From Cyclobacteriaceae bacterium (GTDB taxonomy: Bacteria; Bacteroidota; Bacteroidia; Cytophagales; Cyclobacteriaceae), in assembly GCA_013141055.1 (NCBI GenBank), contig JABFRS010000001.1:3155319-3219318 (forward strand): a stretch of 64,000 nucleotides of DNA, written 5' to 3'. Numbering within the stretch: the stretch's first letter is position 1; each line of letters opens with the position of its first letter. Both the position numbers and the translations under genes were made by a program. Of the stretch, positions 1-9,500 are shown in pieces. The notes beneath the pieces are model-generated. The model was not told the origin of the DNA. It did not search any database and saw only the letters and a list, made by a program, of their open reading frames with translations.

Positions 1-818
1 GGACGAGTACGGACATTCACGACCGAAAATTATTTATCAGTGAACTTGAATCAAAAGTTCAGGAGCGCACCCGAGAATTGAATCAACGCAATGAAGATCT
101 GGTAAAATCGAACATTGAGCTTGGGCAATTTGCGTATGTCGCAAGTCACGATTTGCAGGAACCATTGCGCAAGATCCAGACATTTGCCACACGGATTCAG
201 GAATTGGAGGCGGATCATCTTACGGATTCAGGTAAAGACTATCTGAAGCGCATGCAGTCGGCATCTACCCGAATGAAACAGCTGATTGTTGATCTTCTTA
301 CCTATTCCAGGGCAAGTACTGCTGAAAGGAATTTTGAGTTAATAAATCTTACCACAATTCTTAATACCGTCCTTGAGCAGTTGAAAGAGAGTATTGATCA
401 GAAGCAGGCTACGATCCAGTTTGCAACGCTACCGATGGCTCATGTTATACCTTATCAGTTTGAGCAACTGTTGACCAACATCATTTCCAATGCTCTAAAG
501 TTCTCAAAGCAAGGAGTTATACCTGTGATCCTGATCACAACTACTAAAGTGGAAGGCGATACGATTCGTCATTGGGGAGCAACTGAAAGATATTATCATC
601 TGATCACCATCAAAGACAATGGTATCGGGTTTGATCCGCAGTTCAGCGATAGAATTTTCCAGGTATTTCAGCGTCTTCATGGCAAAGATGAGTATGCAGG
701 GACTGGCATTGGACTTTCAATCGTGAAGAAAATCGTTGAGAATCACAATGGCTTTATTACTACTGAGAGCGGTGTGGATGAGGGAGCAGCCTTTAAGATT
801 TATCTCCCGGTTGGATAG
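1..818 (+). CDS. Sensor histidine kinase, C-terminal part (5' end outside window)
   Basis: The reading frame is already open at the first bases of the window, so this is the 3' end of a longer gene; the TTG at 78 is not a real start. The visible part begins with a short coiled-coil linker. A HisKA dimerisation domain follows with the phosphoacceptor His in a SHDLQEP motif, then a HATPase domain with the N box (NIISNALKFS), G1 (DNGIGF) and G2 (GTGIGLSI) boxes. This kinase type (SHDLQEP, FQRLH) usually carries PAS or GAF sensors upstream, which cannot be seen here. It is convergent with the next gene. The partner regulator is unknown. Confidence 0.9.
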   Translation, partial: TSTDIHDRKLFISELESKVQERTRELNQRNEDLVKSNIELGQFAYVASHDLQEPLRKIQTFATRIQELEADHLTDSGKDYLKRMQSASTRMKQLIVDLLTYSRASTAERNFELINLTTILNTVLEQLKESIDQKQATIQFATLPMAHVIPYQFEQLLTNIISNALKFSKQGVIPVILITTTKVEGDTIRHWGATERYYHLITIKDNGIGFDPQFSDRIFQVFQRLHGKDEYAGTGIGLSIVKKIVENHNGFITTESGVDEGAAFKIYLPVG

Positions 819-853
819 AGCAAGCCAGTGAATTAAAGTATAGAGATTCTATT

Positions 854-1789
854 CTATTTTGCGACGGCTTCTTTCGAGGGATTAACATCGATTTCCTTTA
901 CTTCTTGTTTCACTATAAACACAGCGGTTTCATTCGGTGTGATCTTACCACCATAATGCAATGCATACATCTTTGTGAATTCAGCGCCGAAGTAAAGAAT
1001 GATAGAGGAGTAATACACCCATAAAAGAACCAGTACGATGGATGCCGCCGCTCCATAGGTTTCTCCAATGCTTGAATTCCCCAGATATAGTCCGATCAGA
1101 TACTTGCCTCCGATAAATAAGAACGCAGTGAAAAAGGATCCTATGAAAGCATCTTTCCACTTGATTCTTGCATCTGGCAGAACTTTGAATATGATGGCAA
1201 ACAGGCAGGAAATTATAATAAAGATCAATGCTATGTTAAGAATGTAGAAAAGGTAAACGGTAGCATTTGGGAACAGTTTGATTAACCGGTCGCTTAAAAG
1301 ATCCATTACAGCATTTACCATCAAAGAGACAAGCAATAAAAACCCAAAGCTCGCGATCAGTGAAAAAGAAAGAAGTCGGTTGATAATCAGCTTCAGCCAT
1401 CCTTTTTTCGGTTTAGCTTTTACTGACCAGATAAAATTTATGGAATCCTGGATCTCAGTAAACACTCCGGAAGCTCCAATCATCAGGACGATAAATCCGA
1501 TGATGGCACCTCCCTGACTATTCTGGGAAGTCTTTACGTTCTTAATGATTTCCTGAATTTGTATAGCGGCTGCATTGCCAACCAATCCGTTGATTTGACC
1601 ATAGATCCTTCCCTGCACTGCTTCTACGCCAAAGAAAATTCCTGCAAGGGAAATGATAATGACCAGAAGTGGAGCAATTGAGAATACCGTATAATATGAT
1701 AAAGATGCGCTTAGCTTCAGTCCGTTGTCGGAGAAGAATTCACTAAATCCCATCTTTAATAACTGCCAGAAGATCTTAAGACTTTTCAT
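854..1789 (-). CDS. YihY/BrkB family inner-membrane protein
   Basis: A 311-aa polytopic membrane protein of the YihY/virulence factor BrkB family, once misnamed RNase BN. The N-terminal SASLSYYTVFSIAPLLV segment, the GEAVQ-type loop, about six hydrophobic helices and the conserved GASGVF and YGAAASIVLVLLWVYYSS stretches are typical. The biochemical role of the family is not established. Its start overlaps the end of the AI-2E family gene by 14 bases, so the two are probably co-transcribed and translationally coupled. A charged C-terminal tail follows the last helix. Confidence 0.9.
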   Translation of the reverse strand: MKSLKIFWQLLKMGFSEFFSDNGLKLSASLSYYTVFSIAPLLVIIISLAGIFFGVEAVQGRIYGQINGLVGNAAAIQIQEIIKNVKTSQNSQGGAIIGFIVLMIGASGVFTEIQDSINFIWSVKAKPKKGWLKLIINRLLSFSLIASFGFLLLVSLMVNAVMDLLSDRLIKLFPNATVYLFYILNIALIFIIISCLFAIIFKVLPDARIKWKDAFIGSFFTAFLFIGGKYLIGLYLGNSSIGETYGAAASIVLVLLWVYYSSIILYFGAEFTKMYALHYGGKITPNETAVFIVKQEVKEIDVNPSKEAVAK

Positions 1790-2894
1790 CTGCGATTAAT
1801 TTTTTTAGGCGAATCCTTTTAGGCTTAAGTTGAGGACGTTCATCACCCATCAGCATTCCGTATGGCTTAAGGCCTTCGACTCTGTCAAAGATTACTTTCA
1901 ATACGGCAAGACCTGGAATAGACAGGAACATTCCGGGAACTCCACACAATGCCCCACCCACCAATACTCCGACGATAGTTGCCAATGCATTGATCCGAAC
2001 TTTCGAACCAACGATCATAGGCATGAGGAAATTATTATCAACAAATTGGACCGCCGCGAGTATAATTCCAACCCAAAGGACATCACTGCCTGAGATCACT
2101 TCACATGAGATCAATGTGATGGTCATGCAAAAGAGATTGGCGATCAGCATTCCGATGTACGGAATCAGATTTAAGAGAGCTGCCACCAGTCCGAGGAATA
2201 CTGCATATTTAATTCCAAGAATCAGGAAGCCTGCAGAATTCAAACCAAAGACGATCGCTAGCTCTATCATAAGTCCAAGGATATAACTCTGAGATACAGC
2301 TTGAGATTCCTGAAGAATATCTTTTACCTGGGATTCCCTGCTGTCACTAAAGACTGCAACCAGGAATCTCCTGATCATGCCACGATAGAATAGTATTAAG
2401 AAAGTATAGATCGGTAATAGGATAAGATAGGAGAGAGCCTGGGTCAATGTCACAACGGTTGCGCCGAGAATCCCTGTGCCCGAAGCTCTCATCTTGGCCA
2501 GGGTGTCGCTTACATATTGATTTTGTTTGCGAATGGTGACGTTGAAAGTCTCACGAATCCATTTTTGAGTAATAGTGGATAGCTCTGAAAGTCTATCATT
2601 GATAGTGGGAAGATCTTCAAAGAAACCTGAGATCTGATCAAAAATAAAATAGATGATCGACGCTGTTACGGCGAGTGTCAGGAAGATGGAGATCATGATC
2701 GCGACAACCCTGTGTAATCCTTTTCTCTCTAAGAATCTGTTAAGTGGTAAGAGGAGTGAGGCAAGGAGAATAGAGAAAAACAATGGAAGTAAAATCTCCT
2801 GACCAAGATAAAGAAGCAATATTACCAGTCCTGTACTTAGCAGGTAAAAGGTTACTCGTTTATAAAGCGGCGTATCGTCAGTAATCGTGGTCAT
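1776..2894 (-). CDS. AI-2E family transporter (PerM-like permease)
   Basis: A 372-aa membrane protein of the AI-2E/PerM family. It has two N-terminal helices (LYLGQEILLPLFFSILLASL), a soluble middle part with the QNQYV segment, and a C-terminal helical bundle with the family signatures LNLIPYIG and DNNFLMPMIVGSKV. Members export small molecules or act as antiporters; the substrate cannot be read from sequence, and the AI-2 label is historical. It is the first gene of a two-gene operon with the YihY-like gene. A basic tail (KPKRIRLKKL) ends the protein. Confidence 0.9.
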   Translation of the reverse strand: MTTITDDTPLYKRVTFYLLSTGLVILLLYLGQEILLPLFFSILLASLLLPLNRFLERKGLHRVVAIMISIFLTLAVTASIIYFIFDQISGFFEDLPTINDRLSELSTITQKWIRETFNVTIRKQNQYVSDTLAKMRASGTGILGATVVTLTQALSYLILLPIYTFLILFYRGMIRRFLVAVFSDSRESQVKDILQESQAVSQSYILGLMIELAIVFGLNSAGFLILGIKYAVFLGLVAALLNLIPYIGMLIANLFCMTITLISCEVISGSDVLWVGIILAAVQFVDNNFLMPMIVGSKVRINALATIVGVLVGGALCGVPGMFLSIPGLAVLKVIFDRVEGLKPYGMLMGDERPQLKPKRIRLKKLIADEKS

Positions 2895-2910
2895 GATCTT
2901 AATAGAGTCT

Positions 2911-2960
2911 AAAAAAAACTGTCATCTCTCCGCAAATAAATCAAAGCAGAAAGATGACAG
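2911..2960 (-). terminator. Rho-independent terminator of the small gene at 2980-3135
   Basis: A perfect 9-bp inverted repeat (CTGTCATCT 2919-2927 and AGATGACAG 2952-2960) is followed, reading leftwards, by eight T residues (2911-2918). It ends the transcript of the small membrane-protein gene and separates it from the AI-2E gene. Confidence 0.7.
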
Positions 2961-2979
2961 GCTATGAATTTGGCGAAGA

Positions 2980-3135
2980 CTAAATTCTTCTGTTACCTCC
3001 AATGATGTTGATAAGAACGGCAATGATGGCGATTACAAGTAATGCGTGAATCAAACCAGAAGCTCCGTAAGCAAAGAAACCTACAAGCCATCCGATAACA
3101 AGAATCACAGCGACGAGATATAATAGACTGTTCAT
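2980..3135 (-). CDS. lmo0937-type small membrane protein (51 aa)
   Basis: A 51-residue protein made almost wholly of two hydrophobic helices, with LLYLVAVILVIGWLVGFFAY then GLIHALLVIAIIAVLINII, ending GGNRRI. It matches the lmo0937 family of tiny membrane proteins, which is widespread in Bacteroidota and Firmicutes and often stress-induced; the molecular role is unknown. A longer frame over the same bases (from 3190) encodes Cys/His/Arg-rich nonsense and is a shadow. A paralogue lies divergently at 3340. A sigma-54-like promoter and a shared palindrome lie upstream. Confidence 0.85.
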   Translation of the reverse strand: MNSLLYLVAVILVIGWLVGFFAYGASGLIHALLVIAIIAVLINIIGGNRRI

Positions 3136-3163
3136 AAATGTTGGTTTTAGTTACTTCACTTAA

Positions 3164-3178
3164 GTAAAAGGCGTGCCA
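3164..3178 (-). promoter_or_regulatory. Sigma-54-like promoter of the 51-aa membrane protein
   Basis: Reading leftwards, TGGCACGCCTTTTAC has the full -24 element TGGCACG and a TTAC at the -12 position with canonical spacing. It lies 42 bases before the start codon, and its GG is about 61 bp from the centre of the palindrome at 3231-3246. Confidence 0.6.
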
Positions 3179-3230
3179 TTGGAATACCATTCTTCGGTAG
3201 GGATTTGAACTGTTGGAAAGGCAAATCGGT

Positions 3231-3246
3231 GGGGAATTATTTCCCC
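3231..3246. promoter_or_regulatory. Palindromic operator shared by the two divergent lmo0937-type genes
   Basis: GGGGAATTATTTCCCC is a palindrome with half-sites GGGGAA/TTCCCC and a four-base spacer. It sits almost midway between the two start codons (95 and 93 bases). Related 16-mers recur upstream of eight other genes or operons in the window at a matching distance from sigma-54-like promoters, so it is a candidate enhancer-binding-protein site. Confidence 0.6.
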
Positions 3247-3288
3247 ATTAACGGGTTTTTGATAGAATTTAAGCTATTGCAAACCTAC

Positions 3289-3303
3289 TGGCAGGCTTTT
3301 TAC
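3289..3303 (+). promoter_or_regulatory. Sigma-54-like promoter of the 48-aa membrane protein
   Basis: TGGCAGGCTTTTTAC has a -24 TGGCA and TTAC at -12. Its GG is about 51.5 bp from the palindrome centre, about one DNA turn closer than on the divergent side. Confidence 0.55.
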
Positions 3304-3339
3304 AACATTGTAAGCTATACCCACTAAACATTAATTTTT

Positions 3340-3486
3340 ATGAGATCCTTACTTTTCCTCATCGCCATTATCCTGGTTATTGGATGGGCACTGGGAGTAT
3401 TCGTTTACAGTTCAACTGGATTGATACATCTTTTAATTGTCATCGCTATCGTTGCTTTGCTGCTTGGAATTATCCGACGGGCTTAG
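3340..3486 (+). CDS. lmo0937-type small membrane protein (48 aa)
   Basis: A 48-residue protein with two hydrophobic helices: LLFLIAIILVIGWALGVFVY and GLIHLLIVIAIVALLLGII, ending RRA. It is clearly a paralogue of the divergent 51-residue protein; ILVIGW, the short hydrophilic turn (YSSTGLIH against YGASGLIH) and the basic end are shared. The family is small and stress-associated with unknown mechanism. It is too short for most ORF cut-offs. Transcription probably starts from the sigma-54-like promoter at 3289-3303. Confidence 0.85.
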   Translation: MRSLLFLIAIILVIGWALGVFVYSSTGLIHLLIVIAIVALLLGIIRRA

Positions 3487-3515
3487 ATTATTTATAAGAA
3501 TGTAATGGATAATGA

Positions 3516-3540
3516 CCCACGGCCAGCGCCGTGGGGGTTT
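3516..3540. terminator. Hairpin between convergent genes
   Basis: A perfect 8-bp stem (CCCACGGC 3516-3523, GCCGTGGG 3528-3535) with a four-base loop is followed by GGTTT. It lies between the 48-aa gene and the end of the glucan synthase gene. The T tail is short, so it is a modest terminator. The CCCACGG...CCGTGGG arms resemble the hairpins at 13983 and 14104, so it may instead be one copy of a dispersed palindrome. Confidence 0.4.
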
Positions 3541-3546
3541 ATTGCC

Positions 3547-6500
3547 TCAATGTACAGAAGGTGCCGTTTCTTCAACCATAACTGCGTTCAGCTTTACGGC
3601 ACTTACCTTCGCCACCACCTTATGCTCCTTGCCGTCATCCACCAATTGGATAGCATTTTCTTTTTGCGTCGTTCCATCAACTTTAATAGAGATATCTTTT
3701 TCAGAAGAAAGAATTATCTCGATCTTATACAGCGTATTCATATACCGATACTCAACATCAAAAGATTTCCATGACTCTGGGACGCAAGGATTAATAAATA
3801 ATTTAGATCCCTCTCTTCGCAATCCAAGGAATGATTCCATCACGAGTTGATACATCCATCCAGCCGATCCCGTGTACCATGTCCACCCGCCTCTTCCAAC
3901 ATGGGGCTCAACTCCATAGACATCTGCTGCCATTACATACGGTTCTGTCTTATAAACCTTAATATCATCTTTCGATCTTCCGTGGTTGATTGGATTGATA
4001 ATCTGAAGCAGATCCCATGTGCGCTGACGATTTCCCATCTTCGCCACCGCCATCACCATCCAGATCGCAGCGTGTGAATATTGACCACCATTCTCGCGAA
4101 CACCAGGAAGATATCCTTTAATGTATCCAGGATCTTTCTCTGAGTGATTGAAAGGCGGATCAAGCAAACGGATCAATGAATTTGTTTTATCCACAAGATA
4201 TTTATCTACGGATTCCATCGCCTGATGAACCCTCTCTGGTGTGCCGGCCTCTGAAAGAACCGCCCAGCTTTGAGAAATAGAATCAATTCTGCATTCAGTG
4301 TTCTGTGATGATCCCAATGGAGTTCCGTCATCGAAGTAAGCTCGTCTGTACCATTCTCCATCCCATGCCTTGTCAATTGAAACTTTAAGATCCGCCGCTG
4401 CCTCTCTGCAGGTTTTTACAAACGCTTCATCCTGCATTACAATAGCGATAGGTTCAAATCTTCTCAATACATCAAAGAGGAAAAATGCAAGCCAAACACT
4501 TTCTCCCTGACCTTTGATTCCCACATTATTCATTCCATCATTCCAATCCCCCGACCCCATGAAAGGCAATCCATGCGAACCGAATTTAAGAGAATGTGTG
4601 ATGGCCCTTTTGCAATGATCATAGAGAGTAGTCTTTTCATCTGAAGATACAGGCAGATCGTAACTGGATTCCTGATCTGCATTCAGCTCACGCCCTTCAA
4701 TAAATGATACTAATTCTTTTAAAATTGCAAAGTCGTGTGTATGGGTTACATAACGTGAAGTTGTAAACGCAATCCACAGCATATCATCCGAGCATCTTGT
4801 CCTGACACCTCTGCCCAGCGGCGGGTGCCACCAATGCTGAACATCTCCTTCACGGAATTGTCTGGATGCCGATAGTAAAATCTGATCTCTTGTTAATTGT
4901 GGTGCAGCATCCATTAATGCCAATACATCCTGAAGCTGATCACGGAATCCGAAGGCCCCACCCGATTGATAGAACCCGCTCCGACCCCACAGTCTGCATG
5001 AGATCACCTGATACATTAACCAGCCGTTGGCCAGAATATTCAAAGCCGGGTCTGGCGTCTTTACTTTCACATGACCTAACGTTGTTCGCCAGTATTCCCG
5101 AATCACTGAAAGAGAGTTAACAGCGGCATCTCTTCCCTTGAACTTACTTAGCATATTCCGAACTTCGTGAATATCCTTTCCTGTTCCCATCCGGAAAATA
5201 ATTTCCTTGTCCTGCCCGCTGCTTAGTACAAATGGAATCTGAATAGCTGAGCATGGATCCAGACCTGCTCCATAATTTCCTGAGAGACGTTGTCTCTTCA
5301 TTCCATCCGGATCTTCCAGAGTTCCATTTCTGCCAATAAATTCATGACGATCTGTGGTGAATGAATACTTAGCACTATTGGCATCAAAGAAGACGACCCG
5401 GTTTGGAAATTCTGTATTATATGGATTGCGTGTCAGTAATGTTCCAGTCTCTGCATCTGGTTCTGTTACCACATGCATCACCGAACCTGGACGCAAACCG
5501 CCGAGTACCCATTCTGCATATCCTGTTGCACTCAATGAACGTGCCCGCCCCGACAGGTTCTTGATTTTTATAACTGTAAACTTTATCTGTGCCTCCCGAT
5601 CTACGTAGATCCAGACTTCTGTTGATATTCCATCTTCTCTCGTTTCAAAGACGCTATATCCAAATCCATGACGTGTTACAAAATTTGAAGTTGAAGGCGC
5701 TGGAAATGGCATCGGTGACCAGACCTTTCCACTTTCTTCATCCCGCATATAGAATACTTCACCACCGTTGTTGGAAACGGGATCATTGTTCCATGGGGTA
5801 AGTCTGAATTCGTGAGCATTCTCTGCCCATGTATAAACCGGTCCGCTTTCAGTAACTATCGTTCCGAAATTCGGATTAGCAATTACATTGCTCCATGGAA
5901 GTGGCGTAGGATTATCTGCATCCGTCGTAATAACGTACTCAGTACCATCGGTTGAAAATCCACCCATGCCATTATCGAAAAGACGTTCAGATATTGCCAG
6001 CGGTGTTTCATCACCAGGTTCATTTCGTTTTGTTTGAGTGAGTAATGGAATAACGGGTCCGGATTTCTGCCTCCTGTCAAGATGATCCAACAGTGTTCCG
6101 TTTTTATCCGAAATAATTACCCTTGCAACCGTCTGAAGCAGGACACGATCTTCTGTTGAGATCTGATCAGAAAGACGTACGATTATATTTCCCTGCTTGA
6201 CGGAAGGATTGATTCCTATGCCGGCAGAGATCAAGCTTTGAACCTGCTCTTGCAGCACCTGACGGTAACCACTGTGATCTTCATTTATGATCACCAGATC
6301 AATTACTAATCCTTTGAATAGCCAATATGCACGGGCCTGCATGAGTTGCTTGATCAGGGTAATGTTCGTTGAGTCAGAAACCTGCAGCAACACGATCGGA
6401 AGATCCCCGGAGATCGAATGACTCCATAAAGCAGACTGTCCTCTTGAATTTTTGATCAACACATCCTTCGGTGCACGCAATGAAGGATTAGCATATAGTA

Positions 6501-9500
6501 TCGAACTGGCGAGCCTGCTGAAAAGCTGTGAGTCAGACTCCGTTGCGTTGATTTGTCTCAATACCACCTGACTGTGCGTCCAGGTTAATTCAAATGCACG
6601 ATTTCTGAAATTGCGATCCTGGTATTTATCCACCAGATTCTGGCAACCGCTTCTGGATTCGGATATTCCTGTTATAATATCAATGATTGCCGTTGCTTCA
6701 GCGCCAAGAGTTATTCTGTACTGAACAGATGTAATCGGATCCAGTACAGGTCCTTCAGTATTGGATAATGGTTCTTCCTGAATCATCGCCTGAGGATTAG
6801 CAATGCTATTGCCTCTTCCAATGAATTTGTAGCGATCTGTTTCGTACGAGATGTGATCAGTTTTTGCATGAGTAACCTTCATCAAGTGGAAAACCCACGG
6901 TGGAGTTTCTTCATCAGAACGAGGCCTGCGCGTGCAAAGAATAGCGTGTTGGCTGGAGAGGATTTCTGTCTGAACAAATAAGTTGTTGAACGCAGGATGC
7001 GCGTCATCTGCCACTGGCAAAGCCATTACAACTTCACCATAAGATGTGATCTCAAGTTTACGCTCAGACCGTGTGTGGTTAGTAATGTGGATGCGCCGGA
7101 TCTCAACGTTGTCTTCCGGCGATACTATTATTTCAGTATGTAACTCAATTCCCTTATCAATTCTTCTGAATTCAACTCTTCCTTGTGAGAAGATCGCCTC
7201 ATACGATAAACCTTTCTTCAGTGTAGGCTGATAGGTATTCGACCAGAATTCTCCGTCTTCAAGATCTCTGATGTAAGAGAACGTTCCCCAGTTGTCACGT
7301 GTGGAATCTTCACGCCACCGTGTGATTGCCATTTCATTGTAGCGACTGTAACCGCCACCCGAATTGGAAACCATAACATGATACTTGCCATTGGATAACA
7401 ATTGAATCTCAGGGTGACTTCCGTCTGGAGTATTAAGTACCCTGATTTCCCCTGCTGAAGCGGTGTGAACAATTTCTTCTGAATCTTTTGGTAAAGAATA
7501 GAATGAAATTGATTTTGGAACGCGTTCCTGTAAGAGCAATAAAGCAGTTTGTAAAACAGTATCGGCTTCAAATCTTTTTTGCATTGGCTGATCATACAAT
7601 AAATGATCAAGCGCCAGAAGACTCATTCCCTGGTGGTGAACCATGAATGATTGGATCAGCGCCGGTACTTTAGATCTTGTTAATCGCAACGGTGTATAAT
7701 CAATGGATTCAAACAAACCATATTTCCCTGAGTATCCTTTTGATTCAAGTCTTTTCAGATTTTTGCAGGCAGCAGCGGGATCAATCATCAATGACATCAC
7801 TGTGGCATATGGTGCTATCACCAGGTCAAGCCCCAATCCGCGTTTGAAACCAAGATCCGGTACACCGAACGCACGGTATTGATACGTTAGATTTGCATCG
7901 ACAACATTGTAACACGATTCTGAAATTCCCCACGGCACTCCTTGTTGTTTTCCATATTCGATTTGTTTCCTCACGCAGCCCTTGCTGGTTTCATCGAGCA
8001 GAGTGTTTTCATAAACCGGCATGACGAGATTTGGCATCAGATATTCGAACATTGATCCACTCCAGGAAAGGAGAACCGGTGAAGAATTTGTTTCGGCCAA
8101 TCTTCTTCCCAAAGCGAACCAGCTTTCCTGAGGAATTTTCCCCTGCGCAATTGCTACAAATAATCCCAACCTTGCTTCTGACGCAAGCAGATCATAGAAG
8201 CTTGCATCTAAACGGTGATCGTCGACGGAGTATCCTATAGAAACCAGATGCTGATCCCTGTCATACAGGAAGTCATACTCCATGTTTGAGAAGTCCTGAC
8301 AATCTTCTGCAAGCCTCTTGATTTCAGCAATTTTTTCTTTAGCCGTTGAGCTGGCTTCATGAACTGATTTTTCAAAGTTGAAAAGCCATGCGGCCTCCAG
8401 GTCTGATAGCTTGACGTTTTGGAATTCTTTTAATTTTTCGGAAAGATTTTCTTCCAACAGGATCAGATCATTTAATGACGTTGAATCTGTGGTGAGTTTT
8501 ATATTTTTAAATCTTTCCGGTCTTTCTTCATATTGAAGCAATGGATTAAGAAGTGCCAGCTCACTTTGCCAGGCCGAAAGCTGATGCTGAAGGGATCGCA
8601 CCCACTCCATAACATCCTCTGACTTCTTAAACTCTTCATCCAGAATAAACCGATTCACACTTCCTGAGATTTTTTCAAGACCTGCCTTGACTTGTTTGAG
8701 GGAAAGTGTTTCTGAAAAATTCAATTCCGCGAAACCTTTCTGCAGTATTGAAAAAGCTTTTTCATTGGACGGAGCAACGTGTTGAAATAATACCTGAACA
8801 GTATCATAAAGTCCTTTCCAGAGATTGTTATTTACGATCGGTCGATTGGGTAAATCCAAAAGACCTTGTCGCAATACAATCAAGTGTCCGGCAAGATTTC
8901 CACTGTCAACAGTTGAAATATATCTCGGTTGAAGTGTTGCAAGAGATTGTGTGTCATACCAGTTGTAAAAATGTCCGGCATAACGATCAAGCTTTTTCAG
9001 CGTTAAGAAGGTATTGTAAGTGCGGTTGATCAACTGCATTCCCCCAATGTATCCGAAGTCATAGGCAGTAAGATTGGAAAGCAATGCAAGACCAATATTT
9101 GTCGGTGAAGTCCGGTGTGCTATTTTGACAATTGGATATTGCTGAAGATTGTCAGGCGGCAACCAGTTTTCAGATGCTGTGACATGCGCCTCAAAGTAAG
9201 CCCATGTCTTGCGGGCCAGTCCGCGGAGATACATCTTTTGATCATGTGTGACAGTCGTTTTATACGCTTTGATAGGAATGCTCACCCAATACGCAACAGC
9301 GGGTGAAAGGATCCATAACACTAAAAATGGAATCGCCAGATAAAATGAAAAAGCGTAGTAGTTTATGAGCAGGTAGATCAACGCTGCTGAAAGCAATGGC
9401 GCAAAGAACATTTTTAACGTGAGCGTAAAAAGATTTTCCTTTTGCTTTTGTAGAAATCCGGAGGGATTCCACTCCAGCATATTTTTTCTGGTGATGAACA

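Noticed and set aside
2993-3190. A 65-codon frame on the minus strand rich in Cys, His and Arg
   Set aside because: It covers the 51-aa lmo0937-type gene in another frame; composition is not protein-like, while the overlapping frame is a clear family member.
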